A stretch of DNA of 64,000 nt from Chryseobacterium sp. CH21 (GCF_004119445.1 NZ_QICI01000003.1:1-64000), one strand, 5' to 3'; shown: positions 1 through 9,399, numbered from the stretch's first letter. The notes: a model not told the origin generated them from the letters alone. Numbers and translations: made by a program.

Positions 1-2
1 CG

Positions 3-62
3 CATCGCTATGGAACTTCGGGATATGATTACCGCAATTTTAATAATATTTGCGGGGGGTGA
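3..62 (+). CDS. C-terminal tail of an upstream gene (partial)
   Basis: The window opens inside an open frame of 19 codons ending at TGA (60-62), reading HRYGTSGYDYRNFNNICGG. It is followed by an inverted repeat, as expected at a gene end. The composition (aromatic, Gly and Asn rich) looks coding, but the tail is too short to place in a family. A second frame is also open to position 87, so the choice of frame is uncertain. Confidence 0.3.
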   Translation, partial: HRYGTSGYDYRNFNNICGG

Positions 63-71
63 TCCTGCAAA

Positions 72-169
72 AGTCTTCAAAACTTAAAACATAAAAATGG
101 TCGGAAATTTCTTCCGACCATGACTACTAAAAATGGGGCGTTTTTATTTTACATAAACTTTTGAAGACT
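72..169. terminator. Nested inverted repeats downstream of the first gene
   Basis: An inner hairpin (arms TGGTCGGAA at 98-106 and TTCCGACCA at 112-120) lies inside an outer 11-bp inverted repeat (AGTCTTCAAAA at 72-82, TTTTGAAGACT at 159-169). There is no T-run directly after the inner stem, so factor-independent termination is plausible rather than certain. The outer arms could instead be a relic of a small mobile element. Confidence 0.4.
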
Positions 170-299
170 ACTTAGAGATTTTTTTGGAATAAAAACAAAA
201 TTCCTACTTTAAACAACATAACTGGTAAAGAACTTTATATTCTAAAATTACCCTCATACACAAAATGTGAATATATTCTTCTTATTACTTTTAATCTGT

Positions 300-902
300 T
301 GTGCATTTTAAATGATACTTGCTTTTAAGTTATTAATATTTCTGTTGAAGTAACCTTGTTAATAAATTGCACAACGGTTAAAGCTATTATTTTAGTTCAT
401 TATCTGGTTTTAAAACCTTCAAAACTCTTTGCATAATTGCTTGTTTCATTTACAGAGCAAACTATATGAAGTTTATATCCATAGATGAAATTATTCAGCA
501 TATTTACAGATTTTTGAAGTAGCACTTCTAGAAACTTTACAAACTTACACCACCATACTATAAACAATGAATAGCTTCTCAAATTCATTAAAACTTCTTG
601 CTGTTTTTAACCGTATTTCAATAATCTTATTAACCAATCTAAGCTTAACCCGGTCTATTTTTTACCCAAGAGTATCAGAATTGTGGCGAAAAGGATGATT
701 TTCACTATCATTTCCAAATTCTTTAGTTTTAGAATTCGTCTTTGATTAAGCAAAATATTTTCATTTGATATTCTTCATAAAACTTCCAAAATTCTTTCAT
801 AATTAGCTTGTAAGTTGTTCATTGTAAAAGTTTTACTTCAGAAACAATTTGCTGATTTTCAATCAAATGAAAAACTTTATTCTTTTTAATTTATAATGCA
901 CA
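300..902 (-). mobile_element. Decayed IS982-family insertion sequence
   Basis: The element is bounded by imperfect inverted repeats: TGTGCATTTTAAATGA at 300-315 matches the reverse complement of 887-902 (TGTGCATTATAAATTA) at 13 of 16 positions. Between them lies a broken minus-strand transposase reading frame. At about 0.6 kb it is shorter than a normal IS982 copy (about 1 kb), consistent with an internal deletion. No flanking target duplication could be recognised. Confidence 0.65.
325..822 (-). pseudogene. IS982-family transposase remnant
   Basis: Reading leftward from ATG at 822 gives MNNLQANYERILEVL, then an in-frame TGA, then RISNENILLNQRR: the normal N-terminus of Bacteroidota IS982 transposases. 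Further on come FNEFEKLFIV and YGYKLHIVCSV, the signature around the conserved YGYKLH motif. The frame then jumps to NYAKSFEGFKTR, two stops, and ALTVVQFINK near the C-terminus. The stretch between the YGYKLH region and the C-terminal NYAK region is missing, so the catalytic core is incomplete. Several stops, at least one frameshift and an internal deletion make it certainly non-functional. Family assignment rests on recalled motifs, not on a search. Confidence 0.7.
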
Positions 903-1080
903 GAGAATTATTTTTAAGAAAATAAAAATAAAAACAATAATATTAATTTTATTTTATAATTTTATTACATAAATAAATATATTCTATTATTATAATTATA
1001 TAGAATATTGTTATGTTTTTAAATTCAACATTTGCACAAAATAACATTATTATATTTCATTAAAAACAACCCATATAATT

Positions 1081-2468
1081 ATGAAAAAATAACTTTATCC
1101 ATTGTAATTGCCTTAACGACTTTTTCAGCAAAAACAATAGCGCAGGTAGGTATTAATACTACAACACCTGCTGCAACTTTGGATATTATCCCAAAAAATT
1201 CAACAGGAACTTCTACAACAGTAGATGGACTTCTGGTACCGAGAGTAGACAGACAGCGTGCCCAGAGTATGGCCTCTGTCCCTGTATCTACCCTAATCTA
1301 TGTCAACAGTACGGCGACAGGGACACAAACAGGAACTGCAATTAATATAGATGCTGTAGGGTTCTATTATTATAACGGAACTGCATGGGTAAAAATAAGT
1401 CCTCCACTCAATATTTATAATACTAACGGAACGCTTACCGGAAACAGAACTGTAACTCAGGGAGCCAGTACTTTGGCTTTTACCTCAAATATTGTCAACG
1501 GATTCTCTGTTGCAGGAAATACCTTCTCTGCAGATGGAGCCAACAGCAGAATAGGCATAGGAACTGCTGCTCCCACCACTAAACTCCATGTAGAAGGCAG
1601 TCAGTTTCTGAATGCAGCTGTCACCGGAGCAGCAACGAAAGATGCTCTGAACATCAATGTAGGTCAGGATGGCTTTTTATACGGTAACCGAACAGATAAT
1701 TTCGGGATCAACATAAGAACCAATTCTTCTGCAGATACAGGCCCTATTGCCCGTATTAATTTTGGAGATATTTCAACAGGAACCATAAGCGGTAACGGAC
1801 AACGTTATATGTCATTCAGTGTAGGAAAACCTCTTAATGAGCTTATGTATCTCACCAACGTTAACGGTGGAAATGTAGGAATCGGAACCATCAGTCCCAA
1901 TACAAAGCTTGAAGTTAATTCAGGAACAGCAGGAATAAGCGGGATGAGATTTACCAATCTTACCTCTGCCACTACTGTAGGAGCCGGCCAGACTTTAGGA
2001 GTAGATAATTTGGGAAATGTAGTCACTTTACCCAATCCCACTACTGCCAGTGTAACGACTTTTGAAGTTGCATCTACAACAGAGCCTACCTTTAATGTCA
2101 GCGATACAGGCTATACAATCATTTCAGGGACCAGCCAAAATGTCACGATTCCCGCCGGAGGAAAAACATTGTTCATTAATTTTATGCTTGGAATTGATTA
2201 TCTTAGTCTTCCTCCCGGATCAGGAGGAGGAAATTATCAGGCCACTTTATTTATAGACGGTGTTGCAACCAATGAGTATATGGTTACTCAGGAATCTGGT
2301 GTAGGACTTCAGACTCAATTCAGCTTAAGCAGTGTTAAGTTTTTAACTGCCGGTTCCCACACTTTGGATGTGAGAATGAGAAGGTCTGCAAATAACGGCA
2401 CTACACCCGGGGCTTTAATGACATGCTCACCAATTTCCATGTCTTTCAATGCCTCTTATATTAATTAA
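1081..2468 (+). CDS. Secreted repeat-containing surface protein, start codon out of frame by one base
   Basis: The product is a roughly 460-residue exported protein of unknown function. It has the family layout common in Chryseobacterium: signal peptide, then QVGINTTTPAATLDI, LLVPRV, FYYYNGTAWVKI, and later repeats of the IGIGTAAPTTKLHVEG type. A natural start is ATG at 1081 (MKK-ITLSIVIALTTFSA-KTIAQ), but the A-run after it has six As where seven are needed, so MKK runs into TAA. The open frame only continues upstream to a TTG at 1032, an implausible start because it puts 17 polar residues before the signal peptide. The gene is either frameshifted, phase-variable at this A-tract, or mis-sequenced. 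It stands alone, with a terminator just downstream. Confidence 0.7.
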
Positions 2469-2495
2469 GCAACAATCCTCACTTTCTAAAACAAA

Positions 2496-2528
2496 AATAC
2501 TGTTCCTATAGTAGGAATAGTATTTTTT
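2496..2528 (+). terminator. Rho-independent terminator
   Basis: A 13-bp stem (AATACTGTTCCTA at 2496-2508 with TAGGAATAGTATT at 2512-2524, one G-U pair) with a 3-nt loop runs directly into T residues. It ends the transcript of the surface protein gene. Confidence 0.8.
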
Positions 2529-2681
2529 GTATATCCTTGTGACAACATTTAATTTATATTATAAATCAAAATTCTGCCTCTCATTTTCCATTCTGTTTCT
2601 TGTGATTATCATTAAGTTTAATAACATTCAGTGGTTTTATTCAAAAAAAAATCATTATTTTTATTTAAAATTGAATAACAC

Positions 2682-2990
2682 ATGAAAATTATATTATTTC
2701 CCCTACTTCTTATATCCGCTGTGCTGACGGCTCAAAAAAGGGATAAATTAATACCTTTTTCTAAAACAGATACTATAAAAAAATTAAATACGGAAAAATT
2801 ACCCGGATCTTTTGGAATGAAACAAGATCAGAATAAAAGACTCTATAAAATGCTGGTTAAAAAGCCTGATGCCATTATCTATCTTGCCTTGAAAGAGCCT
2901 TCAAAAGATCATTCTCAATACAAAATTTTAAATGCCATCACCCCGGAAAAAACTCAGGTGAATCCTAAAAAACTAATACCATCCAAATAA
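2682..2990 (+). CDS. Small exported protein of unknown function
   Basis: This is a 102-residue protein with a clear signal peptide (MKIILFPLLLISAVLTAQ, cleavage probably after TAQ). The mature part is short, lysine rich and soluble looking, and contains no motif I recognise. It lies 17 bases upstream of the DUF1508 gene and may be co-transcribed with it. The ATG at 2682 is the only sensible start because the hydrophobic segment begins immediately after it. It could be a periplasmic protein or a lineage-specific orphan. Confidence 0.65.
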   Translation: MKIILFPLLLISAVLTAQKRDKLIPFSKTDTIKKLNTEKLPGSFGMKQDQNKRLYKMLVKKPDAIIYLALKEPSKDHSQYKILNAITPEKTQVNPKKLIPSK

Positions 2991-3007
2991 TCACAAAAAC
3001 AATTATC

Positions 3008-3343
3008 ATGGGAAAATTTATCATCTCTAAAAGAACAAACGGAGACTTTCAGTTTAACCTAAAAGCGGGAAACGGACAGGTTATTTTGACCAGTCAGGGA
3101 TACAGTACAAAACCATCCTGCGAAAACGGAATCGGATCTGTGAAAACCAACTCACAGGAAGATTCAAAATTTGAAAGAAACACGGCCAATGATGGCAGAT
3201 CTTACTTTAATCTTAAAGCAGCAAACGGACAGATCATAGGAACCAGCCAGATGTATGAATCTGACAACGGCATGGAAAACGGGATAGAATCTGTAAAAAA
3301 TAATGCCCCCCATTCGCCTATAGAAGATGAAACCGACTTATAA
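3008..3343 (+). CDS. DUF1508 (YegP-like) protein
   Basis: The 111-residue cytosolic protein is built of two tandem copies of the DUF1508 fold, at about residues 3-48 and 55-100. Each copy carries the hallmark FxFNLKAxNGQxIxTSQxY followed by ENGIxSVKxN. The family includes E. coli YegP; its role is not established, and a link to stress has been suggested. The acidic tail (EDETDL) is typical. The gene is followed by a strong terminator and is probably the last gene of a two-gene unit with the small exported protein. Confidence 0.9.
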   Translation: MGKFIISKRTNGDFQFNLKAGNGQVILTSQGYSTKPSCENGIGSVKTNSQEDSKFERNTANDGRSYFNLKAANGQIIGTSQMYESDNGMENGIESVKNNAPHSPIEDETDL

Positions 3344-3366
3344 AATCATCTGAAATAATTTTAATA

Positions 3367-3394
3367 AAAATGCCTTAAGTTTTTAAGGCATTTT
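3367..3394 (+). terminator. Rho-independent terminator after the DUF1508 gene
   Basis: An 11-bp stem (AAAATGCCTTA at 3367-3377 and TAAGGCATTTT at 3384-3394) ends in a T-run, 24 bases after the stop codon. The A/T symmetry would let it work on either strand. Confidence 0.8.
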
Positions 3395-3423
3395 CTATTT
3401 TTGTATTCTATTTTTCATTAGCA

Positions 3424-3870
3424 ATGACAAAAGAAGAATTACTGAATAAAGCAATCAAAATTGCCGATAAGGCTCATAAAGGACAAACTGATAAATACCA
3501 TGCTCCATACATTGCCCACGTAATGCGTGTGATGAATTATGGTAAAACACTGGATGAAAAAATTGTAGGGGTGCTACACGATGTTGTAGAAGATCATCCA
3601 CAGGAGTTCAGTCTGGATTATTTAAGATCTGAAGGATTTCCTGAATATATTATTTTTGCCATCAGCTGTCTTACGAAATTTGATCCGGAAGAAGATTATG
3701 ATGAATTCATTAAAAGAACAGAAAGATCTCTCCTATCCGTTGCTGTAAAATTGAATGACCTTCGTGATAATATGGATCTTAGAAGAGTAAACAGAGAGCT
3801 TACTCCTAAAGACATCAAAAGATTCAACAAATACCTGAAAGCTTATCGTTACCTGATAGAGAAATATTAA
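3424..3870 (+). CDS. HD-domain hydrolase related to (p)ppGpp hydrolases
   Basis: The 148-residue protein has a single HD domain of the SpoT/MESH1 type: AHKGQTDKYHAPYIAHVMRV supplies the first histidines, HDVVED (H52, D53) is the HD pair with the following acidic residues, and KLNDLRDN (about residues 116-123) is the downstream aspartate motif. Families of this size hydrolyse guanosine tetraphosphate or other nucleotides in the cytosol, with Mn2+ as cofactor. The substrate here cannot be told from sequence, and there is no synthetase domain. The downstream protease gene starts 12 bases after the stop, so the two are probably co-transcribed. Confidence 0.8.
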   Translation: MTKEELLNKAIKIADKAHKGQTDKYHAPYIAHVMRVMNYGKTLDEKIVGVLHDVVEDHPQEFSLDYLRSEGFPEYIIFAISCLTKFDPEEDYDEFIKRTERSLLSVAVKLNDLRDNMDLRRVNRELTPKDIKRFNKYLKAYRYLIEKY

Positions 3871-3882
3871 TAAAAAAACACA

Positions 3883-5931
3883 ATGACTAATAACCTACCC
3901 AAAATTTCATCGGCTTATCAATCTAAGCTGATTTCTGCTATGGTATCTATTTCAGTTTTTTTCCTGATGTATCTGATACTCATTCTCGCCTCCCTCCTGA
4001 TGATATTCTTATTAGGATATGGAGCCATAAAAATGCTGAGTGTTTCTGTTAATTATTTTACAGTTTTAGGGGCGGCAGGACTCTTGAGTGTGGGCGTTTT
4101 TGTGTTTATATTTCTTGTTAAATTCATTTTCAGAAAAAACCATTACAGTACCCGCCATTTGCTGGAAGTGAACAGATCTCATCAGCCCGAACTGTTTGCT
4201 ATTATTGATGAAATTGTAGCTGAAACAAAGGTAAAAGCACCACAAAAAGTTTTCCTCTCACCGGATGTAAATGCCAGTGTAAGCTATAATTCTATTTTCT
4301 GGAGCATGTTTCTGCCTGTGAAGAAAAACTTAACGATCGGCGTTGGACTGATCAATGCTACAAGTGTAGGAGAACTAAGAACAATCCTTGCTCATGAATT
4401 TGGGCATTTCTCCCAAAAAAGCATGAAAGTAGGCGGTTATGTGAACCAGGCTGAAAAAATCATTTTCGAAACCGTTTACAATAACAAAGACTACGAAAAT
4501 TTTATCATGGAATTTTCAGGAGGGAATGCTATTTTTAAAGTTTTTGGTCTTATTTCGGTCAGTTTTATTAATGCTTTTCAGTCTGTTCTTAAAAGCATGT
4601 CCAATTTTCTTTTCAAAAATCATGCTTCGCTGCAAAGAGAGATGGAATATCATGCAGATGCTATTTCAACCTATATTACCAATCCTGAAGAACAGGCTTC
4701 ATCTTTATTAAGGTTGGAATTAAGTGATATTGCTTTTAATAATTCTTTTAATTTTTACGTTGAAAGCAATCAAAAATACCTTCCAAAAGACCTGTACAGG
4801 AACCAGTTTTCTTTAATGAAAATTTTATCCGAAAGAAATAATCATCCTTACGTAAATGGTCTCCCAAAAATAGATGCCGAAGATCTTACCCGTTATAATA
4901 AATCCAGAATAGAAATTGAAGATCAATGGACTTCTCATCCTGATATTTTAAAAAGAGTTGAAAGGATTAAAACAAACGAAACCAGAAATGCATCCACAGA
5001 CCACAGATATGCGAAAGAGATCATCAGTGGATTTGATAAGATCTGCGAAATCATGACCTCAAAATACCTGACTTTATGTACAGTGAAAAACGTAGGAGAA
5101 GTGATAGAGGATGAAACTTTCATCAAACTCTATCTGGATAATAATATCTATAAGACCTTCACGTCAAACTTCAATGGATATTACGAAAGACATAATCCTA
5201 TCATAGAAAATATCGAATCTGTAATTTCTGATACTTCCTCTCATGATAATGGAGATTTATTCAGTGATAAAAAAGTATCTTTAGTTTACGAAAAATCAGG
5301 AATAGAAGGAGACATTCAAACACTGCAATACCTTGCCTCCTATCCGAAAGAAATAAAAACATTCAGATTTGACGGCACTTTATATAAAGCAAAAGATGCT
5401 TCAAGCCTTATTCCAAAATTGGAAAGTGAACTGAGAAGAGTAAAAGAAGAGCTTCTGGAAAATGACAAAGCTATTTTTCAGCATTATTACCATGTTTCCA
5501 ACGAAGATAGTAAGAAAGAACTTCTTAGTAAGTACAGGAATTTTGCCGTATTAGACAGGGAATTCGATGTATTTCAGAAAAGTCTTAATGATTTTACAGT
5601 ACATCTGCAGTTTATGGCTGTTACACTACCCTTTGAAGAAATCCGTCAACACAGAGCCAAGCTATTGAAAGCAGAAGAACCTTTTAAACTAAAGACTAAA
5701 GAACTGATCGAAAATTCTGCTTATAAAGATGGTTTAAAGATTGAAGACAAAATCATCTTACAGGAGTTTGTAAACTCTGAGTACATTTATTTCAATAAAG
5801 ACAAATACCTTGAACATGAAGTAAATTCCATATCATTACTTATTGAAAAATATCGGGAATTACTGAATGATCATTATCTTAATTCTAAACTTGAATTGCT
5901 AAACTTTCAAGCAGATTTAAACAAGAATTAA
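3883..5931 (+). CDS. M48-family membrane metallopeptidase
   Basis: The product is a 682-residue zinc peptidase. Two transmembrane segments lie near the N-terminus (about residues 18-50 and 58-86). The HEFGH zinc motif occupies residues 171-175 in LAHEFGHFSQ, and the third ligand is E255 in EMEYHAD, the standard M48 arrangement (Ste24/HtpX type). A long C-terminal region of about 400 residues, partly coiled-coil, has no family I recognise. M48 enzymes act on membrane or misfolded proteins, with the active site at the membrane face. The stop overlaps the convergent DUF2490 gene by four bases. Confidence 0.85.
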   Translation: MTNNLPKISSAYQSKLISAMVSISVFFLMYLILILASLLMIFLLGYGAIKMLSVSVNYFTVLGAAGLLSVGVFVFIFLVKFIFRKNHYSTRHLLEVNRSHQPELFAIIDEIVAETKVKAPQKVFLSPDVNASVSYNSIFWSMFLPVKKNLTIGVGLINATSVGELRTILAHEFGHFSQKSMKVGGYVNQAEKIIFETVYNNKDYENFIMEFSGGNAIFKVFGLISVSFINAFQSVLKSMSNFLFKNHASLQREMEYHADAISTYITNPEEQASSLLRLELSDIAFNNSFNFYVESNQKYLPKDLYRNQFSLMKILSERNNHPYVNGLPKIDAEDLTRYNKSRIEIEDQWTSHPDILKRVERIKTNETRNASTDHRYAKEIISGFDKICEIMTSKYLTLCTVKNVGEVIEDETFIKLYLDNNIYKTFTSNFNGYYERHNPIIENIESVISDTSSHDNGDLFSDKKVSLVYEKSGIEGDIQTLQYLASYPKEIKTFRFDGTLYKAKDASSLIPKLESELRRVKEELLENDKAIFQHYYHVSNEDSKKELLSKYRNFAVLDREFDVFQKSLNDFTVHLQFMAVTLPFEEIRQHRAKLLKAEEPFKLKTKELIENSAYKDGLKIEDKIILQEFVNSEYIYFNKDKYLEHEVNSISLLIEKYRELLNDHYLNSKLELLNFQADLNKN

Positions 5932-6644
5932 TCCGCACCCGGGAAATCGTAAGTTTTCGTGTGATGGTCTGTTCCGTCGATATTGATGTTTAACGCAAGG
6001 TAAACGAAATGTAAATTTTTGTTTCCTTTTGCTTCAAATTCGCGCTGCCACAGATATCCGCTCACGATACCGAAATACTCATCAATCTGATAGCCGAAAC
6101 CGCCATAGACTCTGTTTCTGGCGAAAGTAGGCTTCATCGGAGAGACAAAGAACACCTCGTCATAAGCATTGGCGAAAACAGTTCCTTTCTTAATGGTTTT
6201 TGCATTTAAAGGAACACTTACGTTCAGACGATATCTGTAACGCATTCTCTGGGAAGTCTGATCTGTTTTTGGCTCATAGAACCAGCTCTTTTCAGCACGG
6301 AAACGGTTCTCAAACTTTACGATACCCTTTTTGATATCGATAACATCCTGCAGCCATACCCTGAACTCTTCTCTGCTTAAGCTATGCTCCTTATAATTCG
6401 CATATCTTCCAAGCCCAACAAAAGGTTTATGGTTTTTGGTAAGATTATACCCTAAGCCCCCTTTTATCTCATAATAATCAGGGTAGGTATAATCTTCGTT
6501 ACCACGCATCTGTCCCTCAGCATAAAGGAAAAACTTCGGATGAAACTTATAGGTCAGAGTCACTGCATTGAAGCTGGAAATGTGTTCCTGTGCTTTAAAA
6601 AAAGAAATTCCAAGTAGTAAACCTAAACCTATAAGACGTTTCAT
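5928..6644 (-). CDS. DUF2490 outer-membrane beta-barrel protein
   Basis: The 238-residue protein has a signal peptide (MKRLIGLGLLLGISFFKAQ) followed by alternating aromatic strands (LTYKFHPKFFLYAEGQ, YYEIKGGLGY, FENRFRAE, MRYRYRLNV, YGGFGYQ), as in the DUF2490 family of small outer-membrane barrels. I chose ATG at 6644 because the signal peptide begins there; a longer frame to 6677 adds 11 residues of untypical sequence. It lies 71 bases downstream of the TonB-dependent receptor gene on the same strand and is probably its operon partner. Function unknown. A TAnnTTTG-like element (TACATTTG, minus strand) lies just upstream but would leave a very short leader. Confidence 0.8.
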   Translation of the reverse strand: MKRLIGLGLLLGISFFKAQEHISSFNAVTLTYKFHPKFFLYAEGQMRGNEDYTYPDYYEIKGGLGYNLTKNHKPFVGLGRYANYKEHSLSREEFRVWLQDVIDIKKGIVKFENRFRAEKSWFYEPKTDQTSQRMRYRYRLNVSVPLNAKTIKKGTVFANAYDEVFFVSPMKPTFARNRVYGGFGYQIDEYFGIVSGYLWQREFEAKGNKNLHFVYLALNINIDGTDHHTKTYDFPGAD

Positions 6645-6715
6645 AAAAAATTTTTGCAAATGTATATTTTTTAACAATTTGTTAATGTTAACTTTTATTC
6701 ATTCCGGGTTAACAT

Positions 6716-8527
6716 TTACTTAATATTAATCGTGTATGAAAAACCAATGTGGAACCATCTTTGCGGCATTGCTACCCCAAACGCTTCCGTATATTTTGTA
6801 TTGGTAATATTGTTAATCAGCACATACACAGAGTAGTCTTTTTTAGCAAAACTCAGCTTTTCATCAAGCAGGTTATAACTTCCTAAATTCACTCTTTCAT
6901 TATACCTGTAAACAAGCTCATTCGTGAAATTTTTCAGGAATTTGACCTCTAATTTAGAAACCAGCTGATGCTTCAGATTGTCCAGTATATATCTTGAAAC
7001 CAACCCGTTCTTTTCTTCATATTTGCTGTCGATATAAGTATATCCAACTGTATATTTCAACCAATCCATCGGTCTGTGGCTCCACTCTGCCTCAATTCCT
7101 TTGGTTTTGATATCCCCTACATTCTGGGCATACCAGACTTTATCGCTCAGGTCTTTTTTCACCCAGTCAATGGAATTGCTTGAATTTCTTACAAATCCGC
7201 TTACTTTGGCTAGAATTTTACTATTCTGGAACTGATATCCAACTTCTGATGACAACGCATTTTCAGGCTGTAGCTCCTGATTTCCCTGTTCTGTTTTACT
7301 TATATAATAAAGATCGGTAAAGGTTGGAATACGGTGTACTTTTGCAATGTTTCCGTACACTTTATGATTAGGATTAAAGTTATATCCTACATCAAGTCCC
7401 GGATAGAAAAAGTTTCCTTCCTTCGAATAATTAGCCCATGAAATTCCCGGACTGATGCTTAGTTTTTTATCCAGTAATGAAAAATGATGTTCAAAGAAAA
7501 CCTGGGATACAAAACGGTTTCTATTCCCCAAATTACTGCTTACTAAAAATTCTTTTCTCAATTCAACACCAATTCCGGTTGTTCCCAATCCCCACTCATA
7601 ACTGGAGTTCACTTCTCCACCCACATTATTTCCGATGTGCATATTTCGGTAAAAATCCGGATTCCATCTGTCATAAAGGTACATATCCTGTCCCCTTCTC
7701 CAGTATACATTAGAATTAAGTTTCAGCTTTCCAAAAGTCTGCTGATGAGCCACACTTACAATGGAAGCCTGCGTTTCCTCATACTGTTTTGTGGCAGCAC
7801 TGGAAGCATAAAAGCCGTTAGCCCCGAATTTCTTTTCCGAAAAACCTGCCTGTACTCTTACATCTCCGTTTTTGATATTCAGTTTTCCCTGATAAAATAC
7901 ATTTCTGATCTCATAATCAGTATTAAACATATATCCTTCTGAAGAGGCAGAATTTGCCTGAAGAGAATTCGTAAACTTCTCATTTCCAATCTGCGCATTG
8001 AATCCCAGGCCATACGTACTGAAGTCTCCTCCATCTGCACTGATCTTCACTTTCTTCCCTGGCGAAACTTTGGTAATGATATTGATAACACCTGCATAAG
8101 CATTCTGCCCAAAACGTCTGGCAGCCGGTCCTTTTATGATTTCTATCTTTTCTACGTCATCCAGATCTACCGGAATATTCATACTATTATGTCCCGTCTG
8201 GGAGTCATTCATTCTGATTCCGTTCAGAAGCAGAAGAACCTGCTCAAAAGAACTTCCACGGAAACTGATATCACTCTGTACCCCATTAGCACCTCTTCTT
8301 CGGATATCCATTCCTGGTACCTGCTGAAGAATTTCATCAATACTTTTAGCCGGAGAATTTACAATATCTTCTCTGGTGATGACACTGATGTTCTGGTTGG
8401 CACTTTTATAAGGGGTAGAGATAAATTTCCCCTGAAATTCAATGCTTTCAATATCCGTTGTCTTTTCCTGTGCGTTTACCCAAAGTAAAGATCCAAGAAA
8501 AAAAGCACTTCCTATCTTTTTGATCAT
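6716..8527 (-). CDS. TonB-dependent outer-membrane receptor
   Basis: The 603-residue receptor starts at ATG 8527 (MIKKIGSAFFLGSLLWVNAQ, a signal peptide); the open frame extends 11 residues further but that part is not signal-like. A plug domain of about 130 residues follows (NISVITREDIVNSPAKSIDEILQQVPG, then FRGSSFEQVLLLLNGIRMND, then GPAARRFGQNAYAGVINIIT). The rest is a 22-strand type barrel ending in an aromatic-rich strand (WFHIGFSYTINIK). It resembles the BtuB/cobalamin and siderophore branch more than SusC, with no carboxypeptidase-like N-terminal domain. The substrate is undetermined. DUF2490 follows, and a terminator-like hairpin precedes it in the leader. Confidence 0.85.
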   Translation of the reverse strand: MIKKIGSAFFLGSLLWVNAQEKTTDIESIEFQGKFISTPYKSANQNISVITREDIVNSPAKSIDEILQQVPGMDIRRRGANGVQSDISFRGSSFEQVLLLLNGIRMNDSQTGHNSMNIPVDLDDVEKIEIIKGPAARRFGQNAYAGVINIITKVSPGKKVKISADGGDFSTYGLGFNAQIGNEKFTNSLQANSASSEGYMFNTDYEIRNVFYQGKLNIKNGDVRVQAGFSEKKFGANGFYASSAATKQYEETQASIVSVAHQQTFGKLKLNSNVYWRRGQDMYLYDRWNPDFYRNMHIGNNVGGEVNSSYEWGLGTTGIGVELRKEFLVSSNLGNRNRFVSQVFFEHHFSLLDKKLSISPGISWANYSKEGNFFYPGLDVGYNFNPNHKVYGNIAKVHRIPTFTDLYYISKTEQGNQELQPENALSSEVGYQFQNSKILAKVSGFVRNSSNSIDWVKKDLSDKVWYAQNVGDIKTKGIEAEWSHRPMDWLKYTVGYTYIDSKYEEKNGLVSRYILDNLKHQLVSKLEVKFLKNFTNELVYRYNERVNLGSYNLLDEKLSFAKKDYSVYVLINNITNTKYTEAFGVAMPQRWFHIGFSYTINIK

Positions 8528-8582
8528 AATCGTTTCCGTAGTTTTTTTAACAGAGTCCAAAAGTAAGGGAGTTCACCAAGAC

Positions 8583-8631
8583 AGACAAATGATAGTTGTC
8601 ATAAAAAAAGATGCAACGGAATGCTGCATCT
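8583..8631 (-). promoter_or_regulatory. Hairpin plus GACAA-N7-TTGTC palindrome upstream of the TonB receptor
   Basis: On the minus strand a stem (AGATGCA ... TGCATCT, about 8607-8631) runs into TTTTTTT like a rho-independent terminator, about 80 bases before the receptor start. It is followed by an inverted repeat, GACAACTATCATTTGTC (8584-8600). It could end transcripts coming from the cupin operon, or serve as an attenuator with an operator for the receptor. The stretch 8632-9001 is very AT rich and holds no gene I can support; a weak inverted repeat at about 8948-8981 follows the cupin gene stop. Confidence 0.45.
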
Positions 8632-9001
8632 GTGTGAGGGAGTAATTCTATCTTTTTCTCATTAAATGTGTAACTAGATCTCTGAATAATTTTCTCATTT
8701 CTATATTACATATTTACGAGTACAATTTTAAATAATTTTGCAACATAAAACAATACTTAAATTAAAAAAATAGAATGTATTTTGTAAAATAATGAAAAAC
8801 ACTATAAAATAAACACTAAATCAATAATAATTCAACAAAAAATAGTATTTTTTATTTAGAAATTATAGACTTTATCACAGCACAATTTCACTTTAAGAGG
8901 ATGAAAAGGATAAAAAAATTATAGTTTAGTTACAACTGAGGCAGTATCTTTAAGTGGAACCTGATAACTTAAAAAGACGGCAAACATCTTATCCAAAAAA
9001 A

Positions 9002-9385
9002 CTAATTTAAAAATTCAACAGTAATAAAAATAAGTGTAGTATTTCCTATATTCTCTAAATTGTGTATGAAATAATTTTCTTCATTTAAATCTGCAAAATA
9101 TTTAGTATCACCAATTTCGTACTCACTTTCAACAATAGAACCATCATTGTAATAAGATATGGCTTTCCCTTCTGTTAATACTGTCCAAAAATATCTATTT
9201 TCATGTTTATGAAAGGGTAAACTTTCACCTGCTGGCAAATGTATTTGCCATATTCTAAAATCGTTATTTTCAAACACAATTCTATCTCCAATGTGCTTGT
9301 TACCTTCTGCAGAAGCTAAACTTAGTTTGATTTCTGCAACCCATCTGCTCCAATCGCCAGGATGAGATATTATATTTTTTTTCAT
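9002..9385 (-). CDS. Cupin-fold protein
   Basis: The 127-residue protein has a single cupin barrel. The first motif is in IHLPAGESLPFHKHENRYFWTVLTEGKA (the PFHKHENRYFW stretch gives the HxH plus E-type metal ligands), and the second half is IGDTKYFADLNEENYFIHNLENIG. It has no signal peptide and is probably cytosolic. The family spans dioxygenases, isomerases and sensors, so no reaction can be assigned. It lies 14 bases downstream of the DUF1097 membrane protein, so the two form a unit and perhaps share a substrate. Confidence 0.75.
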   Translation of the reverse strand: MKKNIISHPGDWSRWVAEIKLSLASAEGNKHIGDRIVFENNDFRIWQIHLPAGESLPFHKHENRYFWTVLTEGKAISYYNDGSIVESEYEIGDTKYFADLNEENYFIHNLENIGNTTLIFITVEFLN

Positions 9386-9399
9386 TTTTTATAATTTAA

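Noticed and set aside
8528..8700. Cobalamin or other known riboswitch before the TonB receptor
   Set aside because: No B12-box-like or other conserved aptamer sequence is visible; only a terminator-like stem and a short palindrome are present.
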